From the NCBI GenBank assembly GCA_022828595.1, contig JAKGHH010000004.1, forward strand, positions 85,526,270-85,590,269: a stretch of DNA of 64,000 bases. The letters are read 5' to 3'. The notes below the pieces were generated by a model. It saw only the letters and a program-made list of their open reading frames with translations. It was not told where the DNA came from and made no database searches. This document shows, in pieces, positions 14,201 through 26,200 of this stretch (the first letter of the stretch is position 1; each line of letters begins with the position of its first letter). This stretch comes from Nelumbo lutea. Its lineage: Eukaryota > Streptophyta > Magnoliopsida > Proteales > Nelumbonaceae. Made by a program: the position numbers and the translations under genes.

Positions 14201-17200
14201 TTTGCCCATGGTACATAATTCTCACCATTCAACTTGATGGATGTCATTTGAACACTTAAATAGTCTGGAGAAAGCATGACACTTGTTTTGTTATCATCCC
14301 CATTTTCAAATGAAGCCATCTTAATTATTTCACCTTCAAATATACAACACAACCTCACACTCTTTCACAAAACTTATCTCACTTATAACACCACCAGTTC
14401 CAGCTTCTTTAAATACACATTACACACCACACACTAAGGCTGAAATCACTCAGTCTTCACATCAAACACCTGGGCTGCACACTGCAGAACCATTCACCAC
14501 CAGCACACTAAGACTGAAATCACTCAGTTCTCACATCAAACACTTGGGCTGCACACTGTAGAACTGATTACACACAAGGTATAGGAGATCACTTTTAAAT
14601 ATTTTGAAACATAGATACACCAATCACCACGACACAACCACCACCAATCTACTGCTGCTGTGAACTTCAGCAGTCGACAACTCTTCTTTCAACATACATA
14701 CGAAGAGAAATGCAGAGGAACACGACTGAGATGCATATTAGTCACACTGAGCACCACCACAACCAACTTTTGAAATAAAAGGAAACATTCGCAGTTCCTT
14801 ACTTGGACAAACAACAGTAGTGTTCATACCTGTCCACATTCAGCCCTCTTCGATACTGAATAGAGGGTTTAGTATACCACTACAACGACCACCACAGCAA
14901 CGACCGGAGGCATCCTCACCTCCAGGCCCACAAAACGACAGCTCCTTTTCAGCCCCTTATCGAACCTCCACTCAGGTCAGTCGAAAAGGAAGAAGATGAC
15001 TGTGAAAGTTGGCGGCGAACCCAGAAAGAGAACAGTAGCAAGAAAGAAATGAGGATACGAACTTACAGCTCTGATACCATGTTAGTAAACCCTAGCAGAT
15101 TCTAGGTTGAAGTAGAGAAGAAGAAAGAAAAGAGAAAGAAGAAGAAGAAGAAAGGTTCAGCCAGACTAGAAGAGAATCAAAAATCACTCTTCCTTAGCTG
15201 ACCCACTTGTATTTATTCAAAAACATAGAGTTACGGGAAAGACTATTTTCTCCCTCATAGAAGATGGGACACATAACTTAAACTCAGATACAATAGACCT
15301 TTCACTCTCAAGAAGATAATCCAGAATGACCAAAATACCCCTGACTCGAGCATTCTAACATTGTCAAAGAACTAACAGACAATAGGTTGGTATGAAGTCT
15401 AGGGACATGTAAAACAAAAGACAGACTTATATCATTGGTCACTCTAACTGTCCCCTTCCTAGCAATGGGCATATGTGAACCATCTGCTGTAGAGACTCTG
15501 TCTCTACCAGAGCACAACTGATAGGAGCTGAAAATGGTAGGGGCATTAGTCATATGCTCAGATACTCCTGAGTCTATAATCTAGGGAGGTCCCTCCTTAC
15601 CTGAAGTGGATGCAAGATTTGCAGTTGCATATGAACTACCTGTATATGCAAAGGAAGTGGTGTAGTTGGCTCTTGCATTTTGTTGTCCATCTGGAAGGCT
15701 AGAGCTGGGTGAATGTTTCTTACTCATAAGCTGTCCAAACCTCTCCATTTCTGTTCTCACTGCTGCTACTGCAATGGATTCCCAATCAGTTTGGGAGAGA
15801 GGGGCCGAAGAGTCTCCTGTAGTGGCTACATTTGCATTTCCCTTCTTGTTTCTTATCCGACCAGGCATAAGATTTGAATAAAGCTTCCAACAAGTGTCCC
15901 TGGTATGCTTAGGCTTCTTGCAATAATCACACACCAAGTCCTTCTTATCTTCCTTTCTAGTCTCACTACTCCCCTTGTCTCCATTCGGCTTAGGTTTTGT
16001 TGTACCAACCATAGCCGACTGGTCAATCCCAGGCTGTCTCAACATTACATTCCTCCTACTCTCCTCTCCAGAGACAAAAGCATAGGCCTGAGAGAGTGTC
16101 ACATCCTTCCTAGAAAGAATATGTTGCCTAGCAATGTCAAATTCAGGGTTCAGCCCTGCCAAGAACTCAAAAACTCTATTCCTCTCTACCAGTTTGTGAT
16201 AAGTTTCTGCATCATTTACACTTTCCCATACCACAGTTTCTAAGTGATCTATTTCCTTCCATAGGGTTTTCAGCATGGAGAAATACACAAGAGGTTTTTC
16301 TCCTTGTTTCATACTTATCACTTGATTTCTTAACTGATAGGCTCTGGCTTCATTTTGCTTCTGAGAGTAGGTTTTAGTCACTCCATCCCAAATCTCCTTA
16401 GTAGTATTAGCGCATAGGAATTTTTTTGCAATATGAGGCAACATAGAATTACATAGCCAGGACATTACCATGTATTTCTCTTGCACCATCGGGAAGAGTC
16501 TGAATCAAGTTTCTTCTCCTCCCCACTAAGATACCCTAATTTTCCACGGGCACCAATAGCCATCTTAACTGATTGTGCCCACTCCAAATAATTTGTACCA
16601 TCAAGTTTTACTGTAGTAATGATCTCATACCAAAAAATATCACTAATACCTCCAACACCCAGTCCCACAGTAACAGTAGATTTCATCCCGGTATTCCAAC
16701 TCTCCATCTTACTTCAAATAGTTCAACAGTAAGGAAAAAATAGATTGGAGACCTTCAAAAAATAATTTAATATCACACACACAGAAACCAACCCTTCCAG
16801 AAGAAGAAAACCCTAGCTGGATGGAAATCTCTCTCCTCCCCATGCCTCCCAACAGAGAGAAAAGTGAACCGATCACTCCGAGAGGCCTAGAAAATTCCAG
16901 AAACCAAACCGCCCTCTTCAGAAAATCAAAAGAAAACTAACAATACCTAGGCGCCCAAGATCATATCAAAAACAAAGAGTCCAATTTTTCTGGGACTCTT
17001 CCCGGTACTCCAGTTCTTCCTGATTTTGATGCCGAACCATAGATCACCTTCCTGATGTCTAGATCCCACCAAAAACTCTAAGAACTACGCAATCTATAGC
17101 AGATCGATCAGCCCTTTACTACTTCATGCAATCGGCTGATCTAGGGCTGCATGAGAATGCTTCAAGAAACCCTAGCCGATGCTCTGGTACCAAGTAGGAA

Positions 17201-20200
17201 TCTGCTGAATTAAAAAAAAAAGAAAATGAAATAAAGTAGTTTCTTGAAGAGAGGAGGAGAGAAGGAGAAGAAGAGAATAAGAGAAGTTGAAAAGAAAAGA
17301 GAGAAATAATCTGGCTGCCCCCTTCACTTATTATTTATACTAAAATAATAGAACAGTACAAAGACAACTATGCACTTATAGGGCGGCAAAACATAAAACA
17401 GCATATATAACACTCAAAAAACATAATAAAATTTGAACTCACATAACTACAGTGGTCCCCACCTCTTATCTAACAACTAACATAAAACATCTACTCAGAA
17501 AAACATCATAAAACTAATTAATCTTCAACAAGAAAAAAGGTACAACTGAAGGTGATGAGATATTACCAAGAAAGACAGAAAGGTATAAGAAGATAGAAAT
17601 ACAATAATAAGAAAGACTTTAACTCTAGACCAACTCAAGGAGATTCCAAAAACCAGCACCAAGATCTTCTTTTGAAACCTCCTCAAACTTTGGATGAATG
17701 AGAACCCAATCCATGATTCTTTTCCCACAAAGAAGAGTGATATGGTCTCTTGAGTGTGAATTGTTTTCAAAGATTCTCTTATTTCTTTCTTTCAATTAGA
17801 TGTGATAGGCCCTCAATTACCCATTCAGGCCCATGCCAAGAGACCCAGGCCCAAGACACTCAACGACCAGGCCCTGCACGAGAGAAGCACCTGATCACCC
17901 ATGTGCAACCTCCATTGAGATTCGTTTACATAAGGAGGCCACGTCCCTCCAGTTAGTTATCAGTCGCAGTCGAATCCATGTGCAGGAGAGACTGAGGGGA
18001 GAGTATAAATAATTGTAAACCCCATCTATTCGACAAGTAAGAAAAACCCTACTATTCTCCTCCCTTCTTTTTCCTCTTCCCCTTCCTCCTTTCTCTTCTT
18101 CCTCTTCCCCTTCTTCCTTTCTCTTCTTCCTCTCTTCTTCTACTCTGTTTCAGGAGGGTGAGCTCCCTTGAACCAGCTCAGAGTTTCAGAATTCAAAGCG
18201 GGTTTATCAGTTGGTATCAAAGCCTAGCACCGATGACTAACACAAGATCAACTGCAGTAGATGAACGGGTCGGTCATATTGAAGTGGAAGTTCACTGAAC
18301 CACATGACAAGGGAACTGGAAGCTAAAGGATCCAATAACAGCGTGGGAAGACGCGATGGGATCTCCCCAGGCAAGGTGACGAAAATCATCTTTCCAGTTT
18401 ACTCAGGTGATGATCCGGTACCCTGGATTCATCGAGCTGAACGTTATTTTGAATACCATGAGACCCTGGCGCATCAACGAGTGCCTATTGCCTCTATCCA
18501 CCTAGATGGGGAGGCCATTATGTGGTATCAATGGTACCGGAAAACCCACCCCTAGACTACTTGGATGGACTTCACCTAATCCTTACGTGTGAGGTTTGGA
18601 CCATCTGGGTACGAAAACTTTGATGAATCACTGTCCCAGGTCAATCAAACTGGTAGCGTACAAGAATATCAGACTGAGTTCAAGAGGTTAGCTACCCATG
18701 TGCATGGTTGACCTGAAACTGCTCTGGTTGGCTGCTTTATTGGAGGATTACGGGAAGACATAAGGATTGAAGTGAAATCACTTCAACCTTCAACCCTTAT
18801 TGCTGCTATCGGATTAGCTAAACTCCAAGAAGGCAGGCTTAACCGATTAAGGAAGTCCACTAGACCTGTTGGACCCACGACTGGACCTCTGTTATGAAAC
18901 CCACCCAATCTAGGGGACTCCACCCCAGGACCATTACTTCCCACCCCTGACACTAAACCCGAAATTCCAGTACCCAAGAACCCCAGAACCATGATTGTAC
19001 CCTACAAGAAGTTAACCTGGACCGAGATGCAGGCCCGTCGTGAGAAGGGGCTATATTACAACTGTGATGAAAAATTTGCCTTGTGGCATCGGTGCAAGAC
19101 CCCGCACATCTACCTATTGCAAGTTGAAGAAGAGGATGCCGAAAGTTGGACGCATCAAAGCGGGTCCATCTATGAAAGTTGAATATTATGTGATTTCCTT
19201 TCAAGCACTTTCAGGATGCTAGACCCCACGTACCATGAGGGTTGACGGGTGGATTAAGGCCCAAAAGGTGGTTGTACTAATTGACAGTGGAAGTTCCCTA
19301 AATTTCATCACCCCTGGGTTGACTCGGAGACTCAGATTGGATGTGGAACCCATAGCTCCCTTTGCTGTCAATGTGGCAGTGGGCAAGGGATCAAGTGTGA
19401 AGGAAGGTGCATATCTGTCAGGTTCCACAGTGGATTGCCTGTGATTCTGGTGATTGTGAACCGCTTGAGCAAATATGCTCATTTTTTAGCGTTACCACAA
19501 CCATATACAGCTTCCACAGTGGCTCAGGCCTATGTTAAGGAGGTAGCCAAATTACATGGCACCCCAAATTCCATCTTGAATGACAGGGACCCCCTCTTCA
19601 TGAGCAAATTTTGGGATTCTTATTTCTCAGCTCAAGGGGTACACATGCTTCACACAACCAGCTACCACCCCCAGACTGGTGGGCAGTCCGAGGTGATCAA
19701 CCTGTGCCTCGAAACGTTGCATTGCTTCATTGGGGAGAAGCCCAAACAGTGGGCCTACTAGCTGTCGTGGGCAGAATATTGGTATAACACCACATATCAG
19801 GCTTCAGCAGGAACCACTCTGTTTAAGATAGTATATGGGAGAGAACCTCCAGCGGTGCTGCCATATGAAAAGGGGACTTCTACAGTGGTTGAGGTAGAAA
19901 ACCAGCTGTTGAACAGAGATGAGATATTGAGATCCCTTAAGTTGCATTTGCAGAGAGCACAACAGCGCATGAAGTTGGCTTATGACCGCAATCACTGGGA
20001 GCTTGAATTTGCAGTTGGGGATTGGGTCTATTTGAAGCTCCAGCCTTATCGGCAAGCTTCAGTAGCTCAGCAAGTTTGGCAGAAGTTAGCCCCCCAAGTA
20101 TTTTGGTCCATTCATGGTGATTGAACGAGTGGGACAGGTGGCTTACAAATTGGAGCTCCTTCTTCCTCGAAATTACACCTGGTTTTCCATGTTAGTATGC

Positions 20201-23200
20201 TGAAACCTTGCCTAAATCCTACAACAAAGGTCAGCCCAACCCTTCCTCAATTCACAGAAGACGAGGACATACTGATTGAACCACAACAAATCAGAAATAT
20301 AAGGTGGGTCAAGATAGGCAAGAAGTTACACAAGCAGGCCTTAGTCATGTGGAAAAACGTGCCACCAGAAGATGCCACTTGGGAGGACTATGACAAACTA
20401 CAAGATCAGTACCCCCACATCAACCTTGAGGACAAGGTGTTTCTTGAAGAGGGTGGGACTGATAGGCCCTCAACTACCCATTTGGGCCCATGCCAGGAGA
20501 CCCAGGCCCAAGACACTCAGCGACCAGACCCTGCACGAGAGAAGCACCTGATCACCCATGTGCAACCTCCACTGAGGTTCATTTATGTGAGGAGGCCACG
20601 TCCCTCCAGTTAGTTATCAGTTGCAACCGAATCCATGTGCAGGAGAGATTGAGGGAAGAGTATAAATAATTGTAAACCCCATCTATTCGGCAAGTAAGAA
20701 AAACCCTACTATGCTCCTCCCTTCTTCTTCCTCTTCTCCTTCCTTTCTCTTCTTCCTTCTCTTCTTCTACTCTGTTTCAGGAGGGTAAGCTCCCTCAAAC
20801 CAGCTCAGAGTTTTAGAATTCAAAGCGGGTCTATCATTCTCCTATTTCTTTCTTTCCATTAGATGTGGTCCAGTCCAATAACAGAAGAAGAAGAAGAAGA
20901 AGATGGAGAAGAAGGGAGAAAGGAGTTCAATAATCTGCTCTCACCCCTCACTAATTCTTTTATTAATTTTCATTAACTAGGTTAATTACAAGTCTGCCCT
21001 TAAGTGGGCAGCCAGCTAAGCAAGAACTTTAAAAGAACTTATAAAAGAGGTTAACAGGCCCATAAAGAAAGTGAAGAAGAAGCTGAAAGATTTCAGCAAG
21101 AGAGAAAGAAAGAGAAGAAGTAGAAGAGAATGGGAGGAAGCCAAAAAGAATAGATTCTGGCTGCCCCCTTCCTCTGATTTATATACTTCACAAAAAAGAA
21201 TGAACAAGTACAATAATACCCTTAGTAAGTCGGCTACTAGTAAGTAGCTGAAAAGACATAACTTAAACTATCATAAGCTGATGGACCCAAGGCCCAGTAA
21301 CTTCCTAACTAAATAAAGTAAATAAAATAAAACAAAGCTGGGCCTAATAACTTAACATCGGCCCAAACTCAACAAATGCAGATGATAAGTGTTGTTGGAA
21401 GGGTTGGATGCTGAGACAGTGGTTTCCAAGTGATTCAGTAACCTCCCTTACTTTTCAAACTCTGCTTTTACTGCTGCCAGCTGCTCCATAGCTGATTTTT
21501 CTTCACTTTCCCTATTCCCTCCTTCAAGCACTGTAGCAACATTAACATTCTTAGGCTTTCCAGTCTGACCATTCTTCCTAAAATTACTGTTATTGTTGTA
21601 ATTCCAAAACCTGTCCAGGAGAAGATCTGGATGAAGTTTCTAACAGGTGTCCTTAGTATGTATTGGTTTCTTGCAGTATTCACATATCACTTCTTTTTTC
21701 TCAATCGGACCCTTTGGCTTTATTCCAACATGTGCAAAGTGTTCTGTAGGTGGACCTTGTAGCTATACATGTCGCCTGCTCTCGTCACTACTTACCATAG
21801 CATATGCCTGAGCAAGAGTGACCTCATCCTTGGCCAAAATATTCTGCCTAGTAATGTCAAACTCGAGGTTGAGTCCTATAATAAATTCAAACACCCTATT
21901 TCATTCCATGAATTTTCTAAATGTCTCTACTTCCTTGGTGCTCTCCCATACCACCGTTTCCATAACATCAATCTCCTGTCATAGTGACTTCAACATTGAG
22001 TAGTAGACAGCTACACTCTTCTCCCCTTGTTTCAGATTTTTCACATCATTCTTCAGCTTGTAGGCCCTTGCAACATTCAATTTCTAAGAGTACATTTCTG
22101 TAACACAATCCCAAATCTCCTTAGCTGAAGCTATCCAAAGATAATGTTGACTTATGTGAGGCTGCATAGGATTGACTAACCATTCGATCACTATGTAGTT
22201 CTCCTGCATCCACTTCTCATATGTAGGTACAATCTTTGCTGGTTTCTCCTTACTGCCCGTGAGAAACCCCAATTTACCTCTACTACAGACAAATCTTTAT
22301 AGATTGTGCCCAGGCCAAATAATTTGTTCCATCCAGTTTGATTGTAGTCATCACTCTTGTCAAAAGGGAATCTACTAGACCAACCCCTGACATCGGGATC
22401 TACTTCATCTCACTTCCAAATTTCTCTATTAACCAAACGAAAATCAAAAAACAAGGTTTTCAATCTTTATAGACCTAACTGAGGTCAATTCAACACCTAA
22501 AGGTCCCAAAACTAGGGTTTTACTACACCCGGCTTCTGGGGAGAAAGAGAGAAGAACTAGCCACTCCTACCAGAGCTTCCCAAACCTCTTCCAATTGCAA
22601 TCGCACACTTCTGGAGATCAAAAGGAGCCCTCCAAGCCTTGAGTGCCATGCCCAAACAGTTTCTTGGCAATCTACAGCCAGATTTTGACTCACCAAACCC
22701 TCATTAATTCTTTTATTAATCCTCATTAACTAGGTTAATTAAAAGTCTGCCCTTAAGTGGGCGGCCAGCTAAGCAAGAACTTTAAAAGAACTTATAAAAG
22801 AGATAAACAGGCCCATTTAACATACAAAACAAATAACATACTACTTAAACATAAAAACAGATACTAGGGCCCATTCAGCTCAGTCTCTTTACACCATTCT
22901 TCCCAGAAAACAGCAAAAGGAATGCAACTCCAAGCAATCTTTGATTTGATATTTCCTCTCATAGTTGGAAACCTAGTCAATATAACTCCTTTTCCGAATT
23001 AGACTCCATCCAACTAGATTTGAAGAGCCCAAAGAAAGAAACCCCAGATGAATTTAGAGTAGGGGCAACCAATAAACAAGTGATAGACATTATCCTTTGC
23101 ATTCTCACATAAATAGCACCTACTAGCCAAATGAAAGCCTCTACTTTCAATATGCTTTAAGGTCATAATGCTATCCAATGCCACTATCCAAGCAAAAGCT

Positions 23201-26200
23201 TCCACCCTTTGAGGAATGGGATTTCCCCAAATCCCCTTTACCTCAGAATTTCCTCCATCATTCCTTGGAGTTATAGCATAATCATAATTGTCAGAATCTT
23301 ATATTTATGATACCATTGATAATTCATGATACCAATGCATGTTAATTGCAATATTTTCAACCTTTGGTCAGAACAGTTGGACCTGCCATCCCGCCAGATT
23401 TTGGATCCATTTCACCCCCAAACTGACTTGGTAATGACCAAGTTACCCAACCAATTAAACTGCTGAACCATATGACCTGGTTAGTGAATCATAGATTAGA
23501 CATTTATTTTCCTTTCCTTTTGTTAAAAAATGATTAACATAAAATATTAGATGCATGCCCACATGGAGACTGCTGAGAGGATTCTTAGGTATCTCAAGAA
23601 GTATCTAGGGCTTGGTTTGTGTAGAGAAGATGGGCCGAATGGCCCATAGGTTGTTTATTCTTCTTGTTATTTTGGGCTCATCCTGTCAATATTAAGTTCT
23701 TTGTAAATTCTTGCCCAACTAAGGGCCTCCTTGTAATTATTCAAATATATCTAATTAAACAGTGTTAGGGGGCTGAGAGAGGTGTGTTCGAAATCCTCTT
23801 CTCAAACCCTCATTGCAGAACACTCAACTCTCCTCTCTTCAGTTTCAACATGGTATCAGAGCGTATTTGAACTTGAATATCCTAGGGCTGGAGGCTTAGT
23901 CACGTACTGCCTGATTCTTGGAGGTCATTGGACGAGCCCAAGACTAGAATCTCTTGGAGAAGGGGTTCGGTGACCAGGAAGAATCAGAGAAGAAGAAAAA
24001 AAAGGGGGGGAAGGGGAACATCTCGGTTCTGTTTTGAAGCTCGACTATGTTTGGATTGTTGAAGCTCGAACAGTAAGTTGTGCTCAGTTTTCTGGTTCTG
24101 TTTTTGAAGCTCGACTGTGTTTGGACTGTTGAAGCTTGAACTGTAAGTTGTGCTCAGTTTTTTGGTTCTATTTTGTATTACCTTCGACTGTGTTTGGACT
24201 GTTGAAGTGTCCGAAAATCCTAGCTGTTCTGTACTACCTTCAACTGCATTAAATCTAGTTTAACCCATAAATTTCTGGGTTGTTTTTCTCTTCTTCTTGG
24301 ACTGTTAAAACCTGCCGAAACATTCTTGTAACAAGGTTGTGTATTGTTACTCTTGTTTGGCTGTTTTAGGGGGCTATACGAACTATTTTTGGGGTCTTTT
24401 CTCTTCCTTGACAGTGGGGTTGTCTCTATTGCCCACACTGTGTTTGTGAAAAGGCCTATTCAGCAATACCGATTGGTACTTACTCTTCTTGGCTGAGTGT
24501 ACAACTTTGAAAAGGTACTTCGGCTGAGTGCACAGTGCCTAGGAGTTTCTAATTACTTCTTGAAGCCTGAACTCAGTGTATTGTCTTCTTGTGGTCTGCT
24601 GAACTCAGTGTGTTGCCTCCTTGTGGTCGGCTGAACTCAGTTATTGCTTGTCCTTATTCAGTATACTTGTAGAAGTCATCTGAAATCATATTTGGAGTGT
24701 TTACATGATGTACTCCTCAGAGTTTGAAAACAAAAGTGGTGCTGAATATGGACTGGTTCAGGGGACTCCAAGTGATTCCTTATTGACTATGACCACAATT
24801 AAACTAGATGGAACTAATTATCTGGCATGGTCACAATCAGTAAAGATTCATGTATGTAGTAGAGGAAAGTGGGGGTTCATTTCCGGGAGTAAGAAGGCTC
24901 CCCCAGAAGATGATCCATCCTACGAGAAGTGGATGCAAGAAAATTACACTGTCATTGGGTGGCTTGTGAACTCAATGCAACCACAAATCAGTCAACACTA
25001 CCTATGGATGAATTCAGCAAAAGAAATTTGGGACAGTGTTGCAGAAACCTATTCCCCAAAACTCAATGTGGCCTGGGCATATAAATTGAGAAGTGATGTA
25101 AAGAATTTAAGGCAAGGAGAGAAACCTCTTGCTGTATATTTCTCAACCCTAAAATACCTATGGCAAGAGATTGACCTAATAGAAGCTGTAACTTGGGACA
25201 CCACCAATGATGCAGAGACCTACAGGAAATTGGCTGAAAGGAACAGGGTTTTTGAGTTCTTAACTGGACTAAACCCATAATATGATATCACAAAACAGAA
25301 TATTCTTTCCAAGGAGTGTGTCTCTTTGTCACAAGCTTATGCATTGGTGAGTAGTGAAGAGAGCAGAAGGGTTGTCCAGGTTCAAGGGGCTGATATTAAT
25401 GATCACTTTGCCAATATGGGGATTAAACCTAAAGGGAATGTTGGAACTTCTAGTGGCACAGGAAAGAAAGAAGTTATGTGTGAGTACTGCAAGAAGCCGA
25501 AGCACACCAAAGACAAGTGCTGGAAGTTACATCCTAATCTTGTTCCCATTCGGTTTCAGAAAAAATATGATAGTAAAAGATCAGGAAGTGCAAATGTAGC
25601 TGCCGGGCCAGATAGTGAAGAGATGTTTGCTTCTGCACAGTTGGCAGCCATGAGAGCAGAATATGAAAAGTTTGGGAAGATGATCAGTCAGCTAAGTGAT
25701 GTGACCTCTCCTTCCGACCCTTCAGGAAATTCTACTACAGCATTTGCTCATTCAGGTATAAGGGCTTCTGCTAATCATGCTACCTCTTCAGGTAATCTCA
25801 AGATCCCTTGGATTATTGACTCAGGTGCTTCTAACCATATGACCAATTTGTCTACCTTGTTTGTTTCATATGACTTACTTCCTGGACGTGATAAAATCAC
25901 TTTAGCTGATGGTTCACTTGCCCCTATCTCTGGTAAGGGAACCATCAAGGCTACGGATTCCTTGTACCTACCTTGTACCCTTCATGTACCTAAACTAAAT
26001 ACAAATTTGTTGTCTATGAGCAGTTTAACCAAGTCACTAAACTGTTGTGTAACCTTTTTTCTTCCTATTGTGTTTTTCAGGATCTGGAGTCTCAGAAGGT
26101 GATTGGGAGTGGCCATGAAGCGAACGGAATATACCTACTTGATACTCCGGGACAATGCACTAATCATCTTGGGAATGCTGCTCTTGGATCTGTCTCTTCA

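Larger units (their letters stand above)
4405..15360 (-). mobile_element. Copia element C, inserted in A, 3' LTR lost, host to copia B
   Basis: Only the 5' LTR (15080-15360) remains, with its PBS at 15068-15079, gag (13202-14358), protease/pre-integrase (12724-13174) and, beyond copia B, integrase to RNase H (4405-6981). The polyprotein is continuous across B: ...CESCQLG at 12729 resumes as [11 protein letters not shown] left of 6981. The 3' LTR of C and the A sequence from protease to RNase H are missing, so a deletion fused C RNase H to A RNase H near 4400. Confidence 0.75.
3807..17530 (-). mobile_element. Copia element A (host of nested copia C and B)
   Basis: Two related LTRs (3807-4140 and 17193-17530) bound the element with an exact 5-bp TSD AGAAA at 3802-3806 and 17531-17535. 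The order on the minus strand is 5' LTR, primer-binding site (17181-17192), gag, start of protease, then an insertion (copia C), a short RNase H remnant, polypurine tract at 4141 and 3' LTR. The LTRs differ by roughly 10-12 substitutions plus A/G-rich indels, about 3-4 percent, so A is older than B and F. The minus-strand LTR runs TGTTGAAG...CCTACT, ending in CT rather than CA. Confidence 0.9.
17803..20836 (+). mobile_element. Ty3/gypsy chromovirus deletion derivative D
   Basis: LTRs 17803-18209 and 20460-20836 (TGATAGGCCC...TATCA) bound a 2.25-kb interior holding gag, protease, integrase and chromodomain but no RT or RNase H. The gene order (integrase last) and the C-terminal chromodomain place it among plant chromoviruses; short LTRs and compact size suggest a Reina-like clade, which is an inference. 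The LTRs differ by about 20 mostly transition changes in the first 255 bp, near 8 percent, making D the oldest datable LTR element here. Confidence 0.88.
20861..22893 (-). mobile_element. Copia element E, internally deleted, inserted in the LINE
   Basis: Exact TSD CCATT at 20856-20860 and 22894-22898. Minus-strand termini are TGTAAAGAGACTGAG and GGACCACATCT, again TG...CT as in A. Shared LTR segments at about 20945-21062 and 22698-22818 match closely. Only gag remains (21380-22400); pol is deleted and a different LTR-like piece occupies 21063-21374. Once E and one TSD copy are removed, the LINE frame is continuous. Confidence 0.78.
3761..23264 (-). mobile_element. 5'-truncated LINE (L1-type) split by copia A, gypsy D and copia E
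   Basis: The LINE's own sequence is about 690 bp in pieces: 22899-23264, 17536-17802 (the second copy of its edge is at 20837-20860) and 3761-3806. Read on the minus strand it gives a zinc-binding RT C-terminal domain, the typical tail [17 protein letters not shown], a stop at 17625-17627, a 3' UTR and a short poly(A) at the 18-bp TSD. Joining the pieces across copia E (one copy of its CCATT TSD removed) restores the codon order exactly. It is the oldest layer in the CLC-d intron. Confidence 0.8.
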
